This document shows positions 46,901 to 58,190 of a DNA stretch of 64,000 nucleotides, in pieces (position 1 is the first letter of the stretch; each line of letters opens with the position of its first letter). The notes under the pieces were generated by a model. The model saw nothing but the letters and a program-made list of their open reading frames with translations, was not told the DNA's origin and did no database searches. This DNA is from Amborella trichopoda (lineage: Eukaryota > Streptophyta > Magnoliopsida > Amborellales > Amborellaceae), in NCBI RefSeq assembly GCF_000471905.2, contig NW_006500000.1, positions 319,855 through 383,854 of the forward strand. Reading direction: 5' to 3'. Position numbers and translations under genes: made by a program.

Positions 46901-49900
46901 GTCACCCTTCATCTTCCATTGCATGGTGATAGCACGGATGAGCTGAAGTTTTATAATTTCATTATTCAAATGAATCATATTATATGTTTCCATTACAAAA
47001 TTTAGAAGTTCTCATTTTTTTTGGGAATGTTTCCTTTTAGATTTTAATTTGATTGAACTATCATACCTGATCATGACATTACTGAATATGGGGTTTTGTG
47101 ATCTTTTTAGGCAGCAGCAGGTTTCTGCCCATCAACATCAGACACAGGAAAGGGGAAGAGCAAGCTGTGTAGGCATGTCACTCATGGATTTCACTTGGTT
47201 AAGGGCAAGGCTAGGCATGCCATGGAGGATTATGTGGTGGCCCAATTCCGTAAAGTAAAGGATACTGAGTTGGGCTTATTTGCAATTTTCGATGGCCATT
47301 TGGGTCATGATGTGCCAAATTACTTGCAGTCCAACTTGTTTGATAACATTCTGAAGCAGGTACAATGTTTTGACTTATTTCCATTATTTATTTGTTTATA
47401 TTCTTTAGAAATGACATGCAAAGACAGAATATAAGTGAAGCCCCTATATATGAGTCAGTGACTCCAAATAAATGAGAACACAAAATGATATGCTCATGAG
47501 CTCAGAGGAAAACCTTTTCACTTCAGTCTCATGCTTCACCTAAAATTGGACTTGATTAGTAGCTTCCTTTAATGTTCATCTATCTTAGTAGCTTTGACTT
47601 ACATGCCGATTAACTGTTTTTTGCAAATTGTTTCTCATTTGCCCCATTGGTATTTTTTTGAGCCATTTTTAGGTAAATGAAATGCTTTTTCTCAAATTCA
47701 ATTGCTAGATTTTCTTTCAGAGTAAATGTATGTTATAATGAATCAAGGTTTTTATCATGATAATAATGAGATATTTTAAGATGGGTGTGGTCTACGTTCC
47801 ACACCATGTGGACGCTCGAAGGGTGCTCAAGCAACTTTCAACAGCTCAGATTGAAGAGGGCTAAAATTCATCGTCGTTTTTATTTTTATTTTTATTTTTA
47901 GTTTACAAATGGGGTGTCGATACCCTTTATAGGAAGAACTAATAAAAAATGAAGAATATTTCAGATTAGTAAAAGGGAAATTTATCAAATGACACATGAG
48001 AGATGAACATTAATTACCTTACCCGTATCTTTTGATTCAATTTTTTCAATACCAAAAACACAAGATCATGATCTTGTGTTGAAATAGTTGCAATTGGGTA
48101 GAAATTTAAATAGTTCATCTCTCATGGTATCACGATAAGATAAAGATGATTTCAATTTATCTGAGATAATTGTCACTGAAGTTTTAGGACATCCTAAACT
48201 TTTCTTGACAAGGAAAGCCATTCATATGAAATCCACGTTTGCAGGTTCTGGGCATATATGACAAGATGTGAGAAGTTGTAAAAATGCTAAAAACAAATAC
48301 AGGCAATTACTGTTTGGGTGACTCTTTATCCATAATGTTTGGATAGGCCAATTAACTCGTGGTCTCAAGGATTTAATTCTCCATTTGGAAAAAGCCGAAA
48401 CCAAAGAAAAGAAAAAGTAAAAGTTTGACGCAAAATTAGACACCCAACGAGAACAAGAAAAATTTCTGCTATGATTATGTCATCAAAACGTGTGAATTTC
48501 TAGAAAGGTTCTCAGGACATGAATGTAACTTGCACATCTTTTGCAAGCAGCAAGACTTTTGGACACACACAGAGAATGCAATAAAGAAAGCGTACGAAAT
48601 AACTGATGATAAGATATTGGAGAAAGTGGTCGATTTGGGAAGTGGAGGTTCAACTGCTGTCACTGCCATACTAATGAATTGTGAGAAGCTAGTCATAGCG
48701 AATGTCGGTGATTCACGGGCAGTTGTTAGCAGAAATGGTGTGGCTAAACAGCTATCTGTTGACCATGAACCAAACAAAGAGCGTGAGGCCATTGAGAAGA
48801 AAGGTGGCTTTGTATCAAACCTCCCAGGTACTGCAAGCTTCTTATTCTGGGATCGCCTCTTCTGGTTATACAATTTGGTCATGATCTTTTGAATTGTATT
48901 TTGCCTTGTGGTTAGGAAGTTTTGAATTAAAGATGCCCAAAACATTTTCAAAACATTTTCCTTGACTCTTCCTTATGTCATCTTTCTTTAGTTTATAATT
49001 ACAAAGCTCTTATTGAGTTAATGGTCTTCATATTGCTTGGGACAGGTGATGTTCCTCGTGTTGATGGGCAGTTGGCGGTAGCCAGGGCATTTGGGGACAG
49101 AAGCTTGAAAGCTCATGTCAGTTCTGAACCACATGTTGTGGTGGAGATCATTGAGCCTGATACGGAGTTTCTCATCTTGGCAAGTGATGGTCTATGGAAG
49201 GTTGGTTGGAAAGAAAACTCTCTCTCTCTCTCACATATATATATATATATATATATATATGGGCAATGATTTCATACAACGGTTGTATAGTACTATGATG
49301 CAACAACCTTCAAAAATCATGTTACGGATATTTTTTTTATCCTAATTTTGAAACATATACTCTTTTCATTCTAACGAACAATCACAAAAAAGAAAAATTC
49401 GAAAATGCAACCTAGAAAGTGTTTATTTAGCCCAATTAACATAGGCCGCCCATTTTGGTGAGATGTTTAGATTGAGGCCATAGAATGATCTTTTTTTAAA
49501 AAAAAAATTTTTTGGATAGCTTTATTTTCATTAGATTAACAATATTAAAAAAGAAAAAAATGATTTTGAATTCATAAAGGCCTAGATTTTGAAATTCATC
49601 AAATTGACGGTCTAGATTCATTGTTGGAGGGGATTCATTTCGACCATATATAGGGTGCAAATTAGTTTTTTTTTTTTAGATTGATTATTGGGGATGAAGA
49701 GAGTGAGTGAGTAAAATTTTGGGTCATACAAATACCTCAAATATAATTTTCTAGAAATGTGGTTGCGTTATACTATGATACAACCATTGCATGAAATCAC
49801 TGCCCTATATATATCTATGGAAGGTTGGAGAAACTCTCTCTCTCTAACTCACAAACGTGTGTGTACGCACGCATGCACCCCTATGTGTGTTACCAAGATC

Positions 49901-50536
49901 AGGTAGCGTTCTACAAAAGCAAGTTAACTGTGCACTTGCACTTGCTCACTTTGGCAAAGCACCCCATAGGAGGATTCGTTAGATGACCAATGTTAGGAAT
50001 CACCTGATGACTAATTTCAACATGAAAAAAAAAAAAGACTTTTTGAGTTACACCTAGATATGTACCCCTCCAAAAAACACAGTTCCCGTTCAATCCAAGG
50101 GCATCAACCTTTTTAGACTTTCCTAGACAGTTCCGGAGTTAGATCATAGTACCCAATTTTGTTTATAATTTGGTTGCTAGTTGAGCCAATTGCATCCCCA
50201 AAGTTGGGAGTCGTGATCCATGAAAGTGATCCAACTATGGTGTTTTCAGAGGCATTATCTATTTCGTTCCATGGATCATATTTCTCTACTTCTGTAGTAC
50301 ACGTCTCAGGCACCATGTAAACAAGGAGGTGATGATTCTTTGGGCTATCCTGTTATCTCTCTCTCATGTCCACGGCTTGTGTTTTTTGCTATATTAAGGT
50401 TATGACAAACCAGGAAGCAGTAGATTCAATTCGATCTGTGAAGGATGCGCAGGCTGCAGCTAAGCATCTCACAGAGGCAGCTTTGAACAGAAAAAGCAAA
50501 GACGATATCTCATGTGTCGTCGTGCGTTTCCTCTGA
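43968..50536 (+). CDS. Protein phosphatase 2C (PPM family), 283 aa, five coding exons
   Basis: Exons 43968-44000, 47111-47359, 48551-48827, 49046-49200 and 50399-50536 join to 852 nt with GT-AG borders and phases 0, 0, 1, 0. The product removes phosphate from Ser/Thr with two Mg/Mn ions. Exon 1 encodes [11 protein letters not shown], as I recall for the small Arabidopsis clade F2-type PP2Cs. Metal-site and signature residues: MEDY (Asp51), FAIFDGHLG (Asp72-Gly73), ANVGDSRAV (145-152), LASDGLW (Asp234) and KDDIS (Asp274). The [20 protein letters not shown] block is intact. No transit peptide or membrane segment, so cytosolic or nuclear. Intron 1 is 3.1 kb, with CT repeats at its donor; introns 2 and 4 carry transposon-like insertions. 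Start choice: exon 1 supplies the only nearby ATG with a conserved following peptide. All motifs are present, so it is probably functional. Role and partners cannot be read from the sequence. Confidence 0.93.
45046..45125. repeat. ~29-bp direct repeat in PP2C intron 1
   Basis: 'actctcaccatgt(t/c)gcatgtg' plus 'aacat(t/c)caa' occurs at about 45045 and again at about 45095. Confidence 0.75.
46168..46220. repeat. ~28-bp tandem duplication in PP2C intron 1
   Basis: 'ggtccac(g/a)gga(g/a)gggaattc' plus 'aggca' twice in tandem. Confidence 0.75.
47982..48138. mobile_element. Hairpin MITE in PP2C intron 2
   Basis: Imperfect inverted repeat: 'ttatc…acacatgagagatgaaca' on the left pairs with '…tagttcatctctcatggtat' plus 'cacgataa' on the right. 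The centre is a perfect 22-bp palindrome (48058-48079) around caagatcatgatcttg. Intronic, no effect on splice sites seen. Confidence 0.7.
49235..49260. repeat. (TA)n microsatellite
   Basis: Thirteen AT units directly before the TIR element in PP2C intron 4. Confidence 0.97.
49261..49805. mobile_element. TIR element (545 bp) in PP2C intron 4
   Basis: Left end GGGCAATGATTTCATACAAC plus GGTTG; right end, reversed, GGGCAGTGATTTCATGCAAT plus GGTTG, 22 of 25 identical and similarity running to about 48 bp. TA repeats on both sides hide the exact target duplication (TA or 9 bp 'tatatatat'). No ORF. Long TIRs suggest a Mutator-like MITE, but a Tc1/mariner-type one is possible. Confidence 0.75.
49814..49853 (+). 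repeat. Duplicated end of PP2C exon 4 with splice donor
   Basis: 'tctatggaaggttgg' and the following CT run ('aaactctctctctct') repeat 49191-49231. The copy reproduces the last 10 coding bases of exon 4 and the GT donor. Confidence 0.85.
50113..50316 (-). other. Unrecognised reading frame inside PP2C intron 4
   Basis: 67 codons, with [19 protein letters not shown] and [12 protein letters not shown]. No known domain. Antisense to the PP2C gene and close to the exon 5 acceptor. Likely chance or a fragment of an unidentified element. Confidence 0.2.
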
Positions 50537-51200
50537 CCTTTTGCTCTGCATTGTGTGTATATTTCTGTTCCAGTTTCAAGAAAGGCTACTCTTGCAAGTG
50601 TGTTGCGGCCTGGTTGTTTCACCTCATGGGGGTGTTGATGTAATCATAGTACAAAAATTCAAACAAAAGATTGTATTTATTGAATGTAGTCTGTCATCGC
50701 CATAGAATCTCTCGTACGGCAATGTTGTTTTACTTTTAATGAAAATGTGATTTTATTTATGATGAACTGTGGCCATGCTTAGAGGGGAGGGGATATCAAA
50801 TCTTAGCCACGGCTTCTCTTAACAAGCTTTCTTTCGCTCTAGACGGTCTCCCTAGGCGCGGTGGCATCTTTCACAGGCCACTTTGGAGCACCGTGGCTTT
50901 TCCTATTTTCTATCTCTGAACTATTTTCCTAAGAGGCTCCAACTCTTCTTCTCACAGAATACTTCTCATCAATCCCTTCCCACTCGCATCACCTTTTTAT
51001 TGAAACCTATGGAAAGATAACTCTAACATAGAGATGAACCCTAGAGGACTTTTGACCCATCAAAACAGCAGAACCTCTAACCTAATCTGATGGGATTCCA
51101 TGTTCTTCACCATATTTTCAAATTCAAGGAATTTCTTATCTAACTTGATAACAGCTTAATCTAATCCTTGAACTTATCATACTGAATCTAGTAATGTCAC
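50537..51200. other. PP2C 3' flank
   Basis: The first ~220 bp are probably 3' UTR (T-rich, with 'tttaatgaaaatgtg' near 50735), without a canonical AATAAA on the plus strand. The rest shows nothing clear; it may include the 3' flank of the copia fragment that follows. Confidence 0.4.
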
Positions 51201-51204
51201 ATTT

Positions 51205-51780
51205 AAACATCATCCTTTATTACAAAGTTGATCTAGCATTTGTGGTTTACTTTTTGCTATTTTCTCTCGATTCGGTACTTTAGTGAAGCTATTAACCATT
51301 TGTTTGTTTGTTGGTATATATATCAACTTCTTCGGTGAACAAATTCTCACGAACATTGTGATAGTGCACTTCAATCTGCGTCGTACGTGCACGAAAGTTT
51401 GATTTCATGGCAAAATTATTGAACAGATGTTGTCGATGTGATTTCGGACATTCTAATCCATCGATTCTCCTAAAGCATTTGGGTCAACCATATACTTTGC
51501 CCTGGGGTTTCATTGCAGCTCTATATTCAGTTTCTGTTGATGATCTTACAATTGGTTGCTTCTTGCTTGCCCATGATACACGTCCAAATCCCATACTGAA
51601 ACTATTACCAATGATTGCTTAGTTGACTTACTTGAGTCCACATCATATTAACCTAGTAGCTTGGTAGGAATTTGGTGCCCATAAAACAGATCTATATCAA
51701 TGGGTGTCTTTAAATACCTCAATATTCACTACTGCATCTATGTGAGTTGCCTCGGCTCTTGCACGAATTGACTCACGATC
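51205..51780 (-). pseudogene. Copia RNase H fragment
   Basis: Minus-strand blocks in different frames: EVFKDTH near 51705, GFGRVSWASKKQPIVRSSTE with TEYRAA (about 51595-51520), and FRARTTQIEVHYHNVREFV (about 51400-51340) with a degenerate FTK near 51285. This order is RT end to RNase H of a copia element. No LTR, integrase or gag around it. Confidence 0.75.
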
Positions 51781-52370
51781 ACAACTGAATATGGAAAGTT
51801 TGGTAAGATCATGGTGATTTCGGTTGGAATTGTAGTGAGCTTATAGATTGTTTTTTATCACTGATTTTATGAGTCTTTAACAACAGATCCAGGGGTTTTA
51901 CCATGGACTAACTCTAGATATTTATAGGCAACCTGTTGATTTCCATTACATTGTGCTTTGGTAAGGGAAATACATATAATCAGTACAATAAGGGAAATAC
52001 ATGTAATTAGTACAACAAGCAGTAAAGATTTAAAAAAAAGAAGAGGAACACTAAAAATATTCCTGCAAGCTTGTGCCTCTCTGCCTCAATTTTCACCTAT
52101 GGTTGTCTTTTTATTTTTTTCTTCTGTTCTTTTTTTTTTTTGGTTGTTGGGCTTGGGGAGAGCAGTGTAAAGTTTGATCACAATTAGGGATTTGATCCCC
52201 TTTGGCCTTAAAACTTTGTCAAACCCTGCTCCTTGTCACTTTGAACACTAAATTTTACCCCTTAGGTTAGAATACCAAATCCAAATCCAACTTTCCCAGG
52301 ACTGAGTCCAATTGAGAAATGAGGAGGGTTGAGATAGGTTGGCAGCCAGTGAAAAGTTTTTGCCACATCC
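51781..52370. other. Intergenic stretch, nothing recognised
   Basis: No domain or element border seen. Confidence 0.4.
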
Positions 52371-52374
52371 CTAT

Positions 52375-52475
52375 CATTAATCCTGATAAAGCAAAATGGT
52401 GAAACATAATTTATATAGCCAACCCAAAATAGTCGGGATAAAGCTCAAATGATGGTGATGATGGGCAATGATGAA
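52375..52475 (+). mobile_element. LINE 3' end with ATG-rich tail
   Basis: 'tatagccaacccaaaatagt' plus 'cgggataaagctcaa', then a (GATGGT)-type tail. This is the same 3' end type as the RTE LINE at 391-480 ('cctcaattagttgggaatac' on its strand). Only the tail is present, so the copy is strongly 5'-truncated. Confidence 0.65.
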
Positions 52476-52479
52476 AATC

Positions 52480-53980
52480 AAATGTGTAACGCTTTTTTTC
52501 GATACAATTCAAGGGCTTGTGTCTGTCAGCATGCACACTTTAGGCTGTCACTCTCTCTTTAACACAATTGTATAACAAAGGGTCTAACCAAACAAGAGTC
52601 TAACCCCCTTCAAATGGCCAAGGCATGGAGTATTTATAGACTTGGGGTGGTATTGGGGATTTTTTGCTATTTTTTAATTTCAGGGGAAGTTCTTTGGGCC
52701 GAAATTGTTCTATAATTTGATGAGGAGTGAATCATGAACGATTAGACGAAAATCTTATCCATTAAGTACTCATAGGCATGGAGCTATGAATCGATCATTG
52801 ACCAATGATCACTCTGCAGCAACCTTGATTTTTCTCTTGATTTTATTTCTAAACTAGTTCTAATCCGTCAAGTGTTGTTTGGTGTAAGAGAACCCAACAT
52901 GACATCAAACCAGCCTGGTCAACTATGGAGTATGGGACTGGATTACACTGCGGTCATCCTATCCCTTCAACATGGGTTTTAAAGCCACAGATGGACCTTG
53001 GGACCCCCCCATTACTAAAACAAACAGTTAAAAGGTAGGGAATGCAATGGTATCCGGGCAATGGAAAACTGCCTATTGTAGATGCACAAGGTTGATTGAT
53101 CAGACTGACACAAGGTATCACATATACAGGAACTATGGAAACCTGCAGGAGACCATCAAAATGGTCTCAAATCAAGGTCAAGATTGAGGATCCACATAAT
53201 ATGTGAAATAGGATCTTGCTGTAAAAAATCATGAGTTTAGGAGACCATTGTGACACTAAAGTATCACAAGGATGGTCAATAAGGGAGGTTAGTTAAACGC
53301 CCACTAGATCGACTCAGAAAGTTGTCAAAATACAAATCCAAGAGGTGCTCAAAATACCCTTAGAAAATCATGACATTCCAACACCATATGCTGGAGATTT
53401 GGGACTAAAGTTAGATGTACTGATGGGCACTATTTGGACCAAAAAAGCGGGTCAGTTCACAAAACGATCTGTAGTGTCCGATGAAACCAAAACTTGGTAG
53501 AATAAATGGTTAGCCCTTAAACCCATGCAGGTCTAAATTTTAGCTCAATCTGATAGCATTTTTGAAGAGTTCCTTGAAAGTACAATGTGGGTGGCTTCTT
53601 GGACACTGTCAAGGCCCACAAACATAAAGTAGCAATCCTATTGAAAGGACCAAATAGGCACCTCCCAAGATGACCTTTCGCAACCTTTTGGGCCATATCT
53701 CTCAAACTCCAAGGTGAAACGAGTTGAAATTTCGAGAATTGTTCCTCACTCAGTGCTCTTTCCATCTGTATACATGTTAATGGCATTATTTTCTTGGACT
53801 AGTACCAAATTGATAATCAAAGTAGGGGATCAAATGGGTCATAGCTGGTTGCAGGCCGCATGACCTCCACCCACCTTTCAATCAATTTCATTTCCTTATA
53901 TTTGGAAATGAAAGTTTGTTAATAAGCTCCTCACTCAATTCCTAAAACATCAATGAATTTATTGTGTGTGGTTATTTACA
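52480..53980. other. Intergenic stretch, nothing recognised
   Basis: One 89-codon frame (53517-53786, minus) has no known domain. Confidence 0.4.
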
Positions 53981-53984
53981 AGAT

Positions 53985-54204
53985 TGAAATGTGGCCCAAA
54001 ATGAATACTGTGACAAAATGGCCTCTGGTCAATTAACTCAATAATCCATTAATATGAGGAGATTTTGCATGGAACTTGAGGCAAACCTCCTCATATTAAC
54101 TCAATATGGTTATTTCATTTTGAAATGTGGCCCAAAATGAATGCTGTGACAGAATGGCCTCTGGTCAATTAATTCAATAATCCATTAATATGAGGAGATT
54201 TTGC
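53985..54204. repeat. 84-bp direct repeat
   Basis: Copies 53985-54068 and 54121-54204, nearly identical, both with 'tgaaatgtggcccaaaatga' and 'aatatgaggagattttgc'. Period 136 bp with a different 52-bp spacer. Confidence 0.9.
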
Positions 54205-54654
54205 TTTTCGAGTTTCGAAAGGCAAACCATATATATGTCCCCAAAATAACCATAAGTAACTTGTCCATTGAAAAAAAATGGGGCAAAATGTTTGCTTTTT
54301 AGATGATCTAAACTTTTGGGTTTCTACCAATCAGTTGAAGATGGGCCTAGAAGTCTCTGCATGTGACTTGAATGTGGTGTGCACGGGGTAATACGGTGGC
54401 CGCACACACCCTAGAACTGGGCTGTTGTGGCGTACAACTGGTCACACTCAGCCTGAAACATGGTGTGCATGACCCAAAGAACGTCGTGAAGTCCACAACA
54501 AGGGTGCGCATGGCTAATCCCAGATCATAAGTAATCAAGATTAGGCTCGCCCATGGTCCGGTCAAGCACAATCCTGCTCAAGGTCAGGTCACGTGTGGTG
54601 TTGACTTTGCTGAAAGTTGGACATGGTGAACTAGTATGGTCCCTCATTCTTTTT

Positions 54655-54957
54655 TTTTTTTTAGCGGCATAAAAAAACCTCTAAAGATTTCACCGCACCC
54701 CCTCATCTCTTATCTCTCTCTGACTTTTGACAATAAAAATTAGCTCTAACAAATGTTTTTATACCATTTCAACCCAAAAACTTTTTTAACCATCTTTTCT
54801 GGTTTCCACCCATTAAAAACATTTTTGGATTGAAATGATAGAAAAAGATTTATTGAGGCTAATTTTTTAAGGTCAAAAGTCAATAAAAGAGGGAGATAAG
54901 AGATGAAGGGATACAGTGAAATCTTTAGAGGTTTCCTTATACCGCTTGAAAGAAAAC
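54655..54957. mobile_element. Palindromic foldback MITE (~300 bp)
   Basis: Left arm from 'agcggcataaaaaaacctct' pairs with the right arm ending 'gaggtttccttataccgctt' along almost the whole length (shared 'aagatttcac', 'tcatctcttatctc' and 'cttttgac'). No ORF. Confidence 0.8.
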
Positions 54958-54959
54958 TT

Positions 54960-56445
54960 GAAAGAGAGTCTACCTTGAAATAATATGAAGAATTAGAGTT
55001 CTATACGAAATTTTCCCAAAATTCAATTCACTTTCCCTTTATTTTCTTCAAATCTCTACACATGCTTCTTTGTAAAGTCAATTTGTCTTTTATTTTAAAA
55101 AATCCCTTTTTCAAATCACTCAATTAAATGGCATCTTGGATGCCATAACAAAAGTACGAAAGGGGCTGAGTTGTGGTGGTAGGGGCCCGTCTTCCCCACT
55201 GAATTACCAAACAAAAGGAGAAGTAAGTAATGCACAATGTGGGACGCGCCACCCATTAGAGCTTTAGTGGGCCCCACATACTTCCCCACAGTTCTAAATT
55301 GGTGGGGCCCATAGAGAATAATGGGCTCCCATGTGTCTTAGTTATTTTAAAATTAACAATATGATTTTAGAAATCATTTAATATTTTATTTTTCTCTGAA
55401 TAATTAAATATCTCAAAATTCAGTTTAAGCCTATTTATAAATTGTTTTGAGAAAATAAAATATCCAAATACTTCTAAAAACTTATTATAATAGTTAATTT
55501 ATAATCAATTCTAAATTAATATGATGGGATTCGGATCCAATTTCATTAAGGAAAATGTGAAAATACTAAGGCACTTCATTTTCTATTAGAGACCATGAAC
55601 TACACTCATTTCCTCAAACTAACCCAGTAGTTCCCATGATATGCAATTCATCAAAGGTGTTTATAATTGGGCTACTAAAGTCAGTCAATAAGTGATGAGA
55701 ATATAATCCAAGTCTATGAATTACAGGTTCACCCTAGGGACAAGCCTGGGTCTCATAGACATGTGCTCACACATCGCAATTTGGTGCATGGGGGTTATCT
55801 CTTGCACATGTATATGCAACACCCTCAATGGTGCTTTGCTATGAGTCTCGTGTGTACATGTCATGTGATGATCTATGATGAGGATTTGGCCCTTGTCCTT
55901 TTAAACATACCAATCATACACAACGGTCACACAGTCCCTTGGCAAACTACCCTGGGCATTTTCGACCTCATCAAGGGATAACCTTGCGAATCTTTCTGGA
56001 TTATGCTATAGACCCAAGTATCTTAACTTTTTAGAACTCCATTAGCATAGCTCGTCAAACCTAGTTTGAGTCTCGACATCAATATTGCCAACTTTGGTAC
56101 CTCTAGACCATACTCCCACTAGTGTTCATTTGTTCCACTATAATAAAATTGGTTATATGCTCTCATAAGGCGCCTTTTAGTTGCCATAAAAACCCAGCAT
56201 TTGATGTGTGTGGCCGTGGTTAGATTGCGTGTGCGCTTGACCTAGCTGTGGCCCACTTCTGACCTCATTGCATAGGTCTTGACCCTGTATGGAATAGTCC
56301 TACATCGGAATCAAATGAGACATGGCGAAATTGCAGCCTGTCATTTTTACGAAAACTAGGCACAGTCAGTCAATCGGACCTGCATGCACGCATGTAGCAT
56401 GCACGTCTCATCACCGAGTACTGATTAAAGTTTTTGAAAAATGGG
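54960..56445. other. Intergenic stretch, nothing firm
   Basis: If the primer site at 56447-56464 is real, the right part of this stretch would be the 5' leader of a minus-strand gypsy element, but no gag was recognised. Confidence 0.35.
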
Positions 56446-56446
56446 C

Positions 56447-56467
56447 CCACTGTTGGCACCAAATTGT
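56447..56467 (-). promoter_or_regulatory. Possible gypsy primer binding site and LTR border
   Basis: On the minus strand: …TATACA then ATTTGGTGCCAACAGTGG, close to the TTTGGCGCC-type primer site after the CA end of Tat/Athila-like gypsy LTRs. The LTR would extend right from TGTATAACC (56466). Its outer border was not found. Confidence 0.35.
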
Positions 56468-56609
56468 ATAACCTGGGCATTTTGCCCCACCAGTTCTCAA
56501 CCGTAGGAATCGTGGGAGAGAAGGGTTACCTCTTTTGAAGAAAGAAAAGAGAAATTGAGGAAGAAGAAAAATGAGAATACAAGGACTCAAAAGGTAAAGA
56601 AAACAGTCC

Positions 56610-56740
56610 TACCAAAAGTAGGTTAGGGTACTGGTACCCTAATACCACCTAGGAGGTGATATTTTTTAAGAAGCAAAGGGAAAAAATCGTAGCTAGCATA
56701 CTGGTACCCTTAACACCACCTAAGAGGTGATATTTTCTAA
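56610..56740. repeat. Direct repeat with inner palindrome
   Basis: 'tactggtaccct-a-accacc' plus 'ta(g/a)gaggtgatatttt' occurs twice, about 75-80 bp apart. Each contains ACCACCTAGGAGGT-like inverted symmetry. Confidence 0.75.
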
Positions 56741-57054
56741 AATACTTAACTAAAAGGGGTCTCAAATAAGAAGCAAAGTGAGAAAATCATAGGAATTCAA
56801 TAAAAGGAGAGAATTAAGAAAAATAAAAGAAAAGTAAAAAATGAAAGAAAACACCCAGGGTGAAGATTGATGAATTAGATCTAAATAAATGTCTATCATC
56901 AATAGTGTGGTGGGAATATCTTTGAAATCGAAGTTGTTAGAGAGGATTCAGACTAATAGATATGAGAATTGACCGATCTAGGGCTATTGAATGCAATATC
57001 TAGGTTTTCTAGATCTTCCTCGGGTTATATCTGTGTTTGGATATTAATATAGGG

Positions 57055-57235
57055 ATTAGGACTGACCAAGGATTGATGTAGGGCTTAGGGCTGACTCAAG
57101 GTTGATTTTGGACTTAAGGCTGATCTAGGGTTTCACCTAAGGCGATGATATCTACGGTTTTTGGTCCTAAGGCTAGGGTGTCTAGGGTTTTTCTCTTAAG
57201 GCTAAGCTATCTAGGATTTTTCTCTTCTTCTCAAA
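57055..57235. repeat. Short degenerate repeats
   Basis: Several imperfect copies of 'ctaaggct(a/g)a-…tctagg-ttttt', probably within LTR-like sequence. Confidence 0.5.
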
Positions 57236-57954
57236 GATTCTGGGGACCTCTTAGAGTTCTCGGTGCTCTCTATATAGAGCCCCCAAATGTTTTCTTAGTG
57301 ATCACTCAAAGTTCTCTGAATTTATGAGAGCTTCTAGATGCTCTAATGGTAGAGGGAATCCTATTTATAGAGTTTGGAGACTAAGCATCTTAGGAATTAA
57401 AAGATCTGGGATTAAGATTCTAAACCCGTATAGAATTATAATAAAAAAACTTGTAATGGAGTGATCTTGAATTGGGTTAAGTTGTTTTTCTCAGAGAAAC
57501 ATACGGTCGTGTTGAATATTGTTTAGTATTTTTTTCAATAACTCTCAAACTGTATATTGAAATTGAGTGATTCTTAAACTATCAGAGAGCTCTCTCAATT
57601 CCCCCCAAAGTCATGGGATAGTTGGGATGTAAACTAGTGAATATTCTGAGGGTGAATCCTATGGAAAGTTTTAGGATGTTAGTAATGGTTGTGCCGGCAT
57701 TATGTGGGTGCACTAGAGGGTTCCTATGGGTGATTGGGAGTTCTACTTATGGCCTGAGATGAAGAAAGTACCTAAACCAAGTTTAGAATACTGAGCTAAA
57801 TCTTAGCTATCCCCAACAACCTATGGGGTCATGTAGCTAAAAGGTTAAGGACAACTCAAGGTGGGTGGGTTCAAGTTAACCATAGGATTACATCCCAAAA
57901 ATAAAATTACAAAACCTTGCTTGAGCAAAATGGTGACTCCTTCTCAGAATAGGA

Positions 57955-58190
57955 TGACCCTTCAAGCAGAGAGCCAAACCTCGAACCCAAACCCCGACCC
58001 CAAACCCGTGTTTGTTAGCGTAAACCTCTCTCCTGACGAAAAAGAAGAATATATGCACTTCTTAAAAGAAAATGGGGACGTCGTTGCCTGGATGTATCAA
58101 GAGATGTGTGTCGACCCTGGAACCAAACCCATCAAACAGGCTCCAAATAGAATTTGACTTGAGCTTATACCTCAAATCGAGGTTGGTTTG
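57955..58190 (+). pseudogene. Ty3/gypsy polyprotein fragment (protease-RT junction)
   Basis: The frame 57861-58157 ends with VFVSVNLSPDEKEEYMHFLK, then ENGDVVAWMYQEM and DPGTKPIKQAPNRI, the block just before RT in Tat-type gypsy elements, where W(S/T)YQEMPGLDP is usual. The 'PGLDP…VHRL' part is deleted between QEM and DPGTK. After a stop at 58156, LELIPQIE continues the element for a few residues before decay. Confidence 0.75.

Noticed and set aside
48475-48951. 158-codon minus-strand frame
   Set aside because: Antisense shadow of PP2C exon 3; exon 3 has conserved PP2C motifs on the plus strand.
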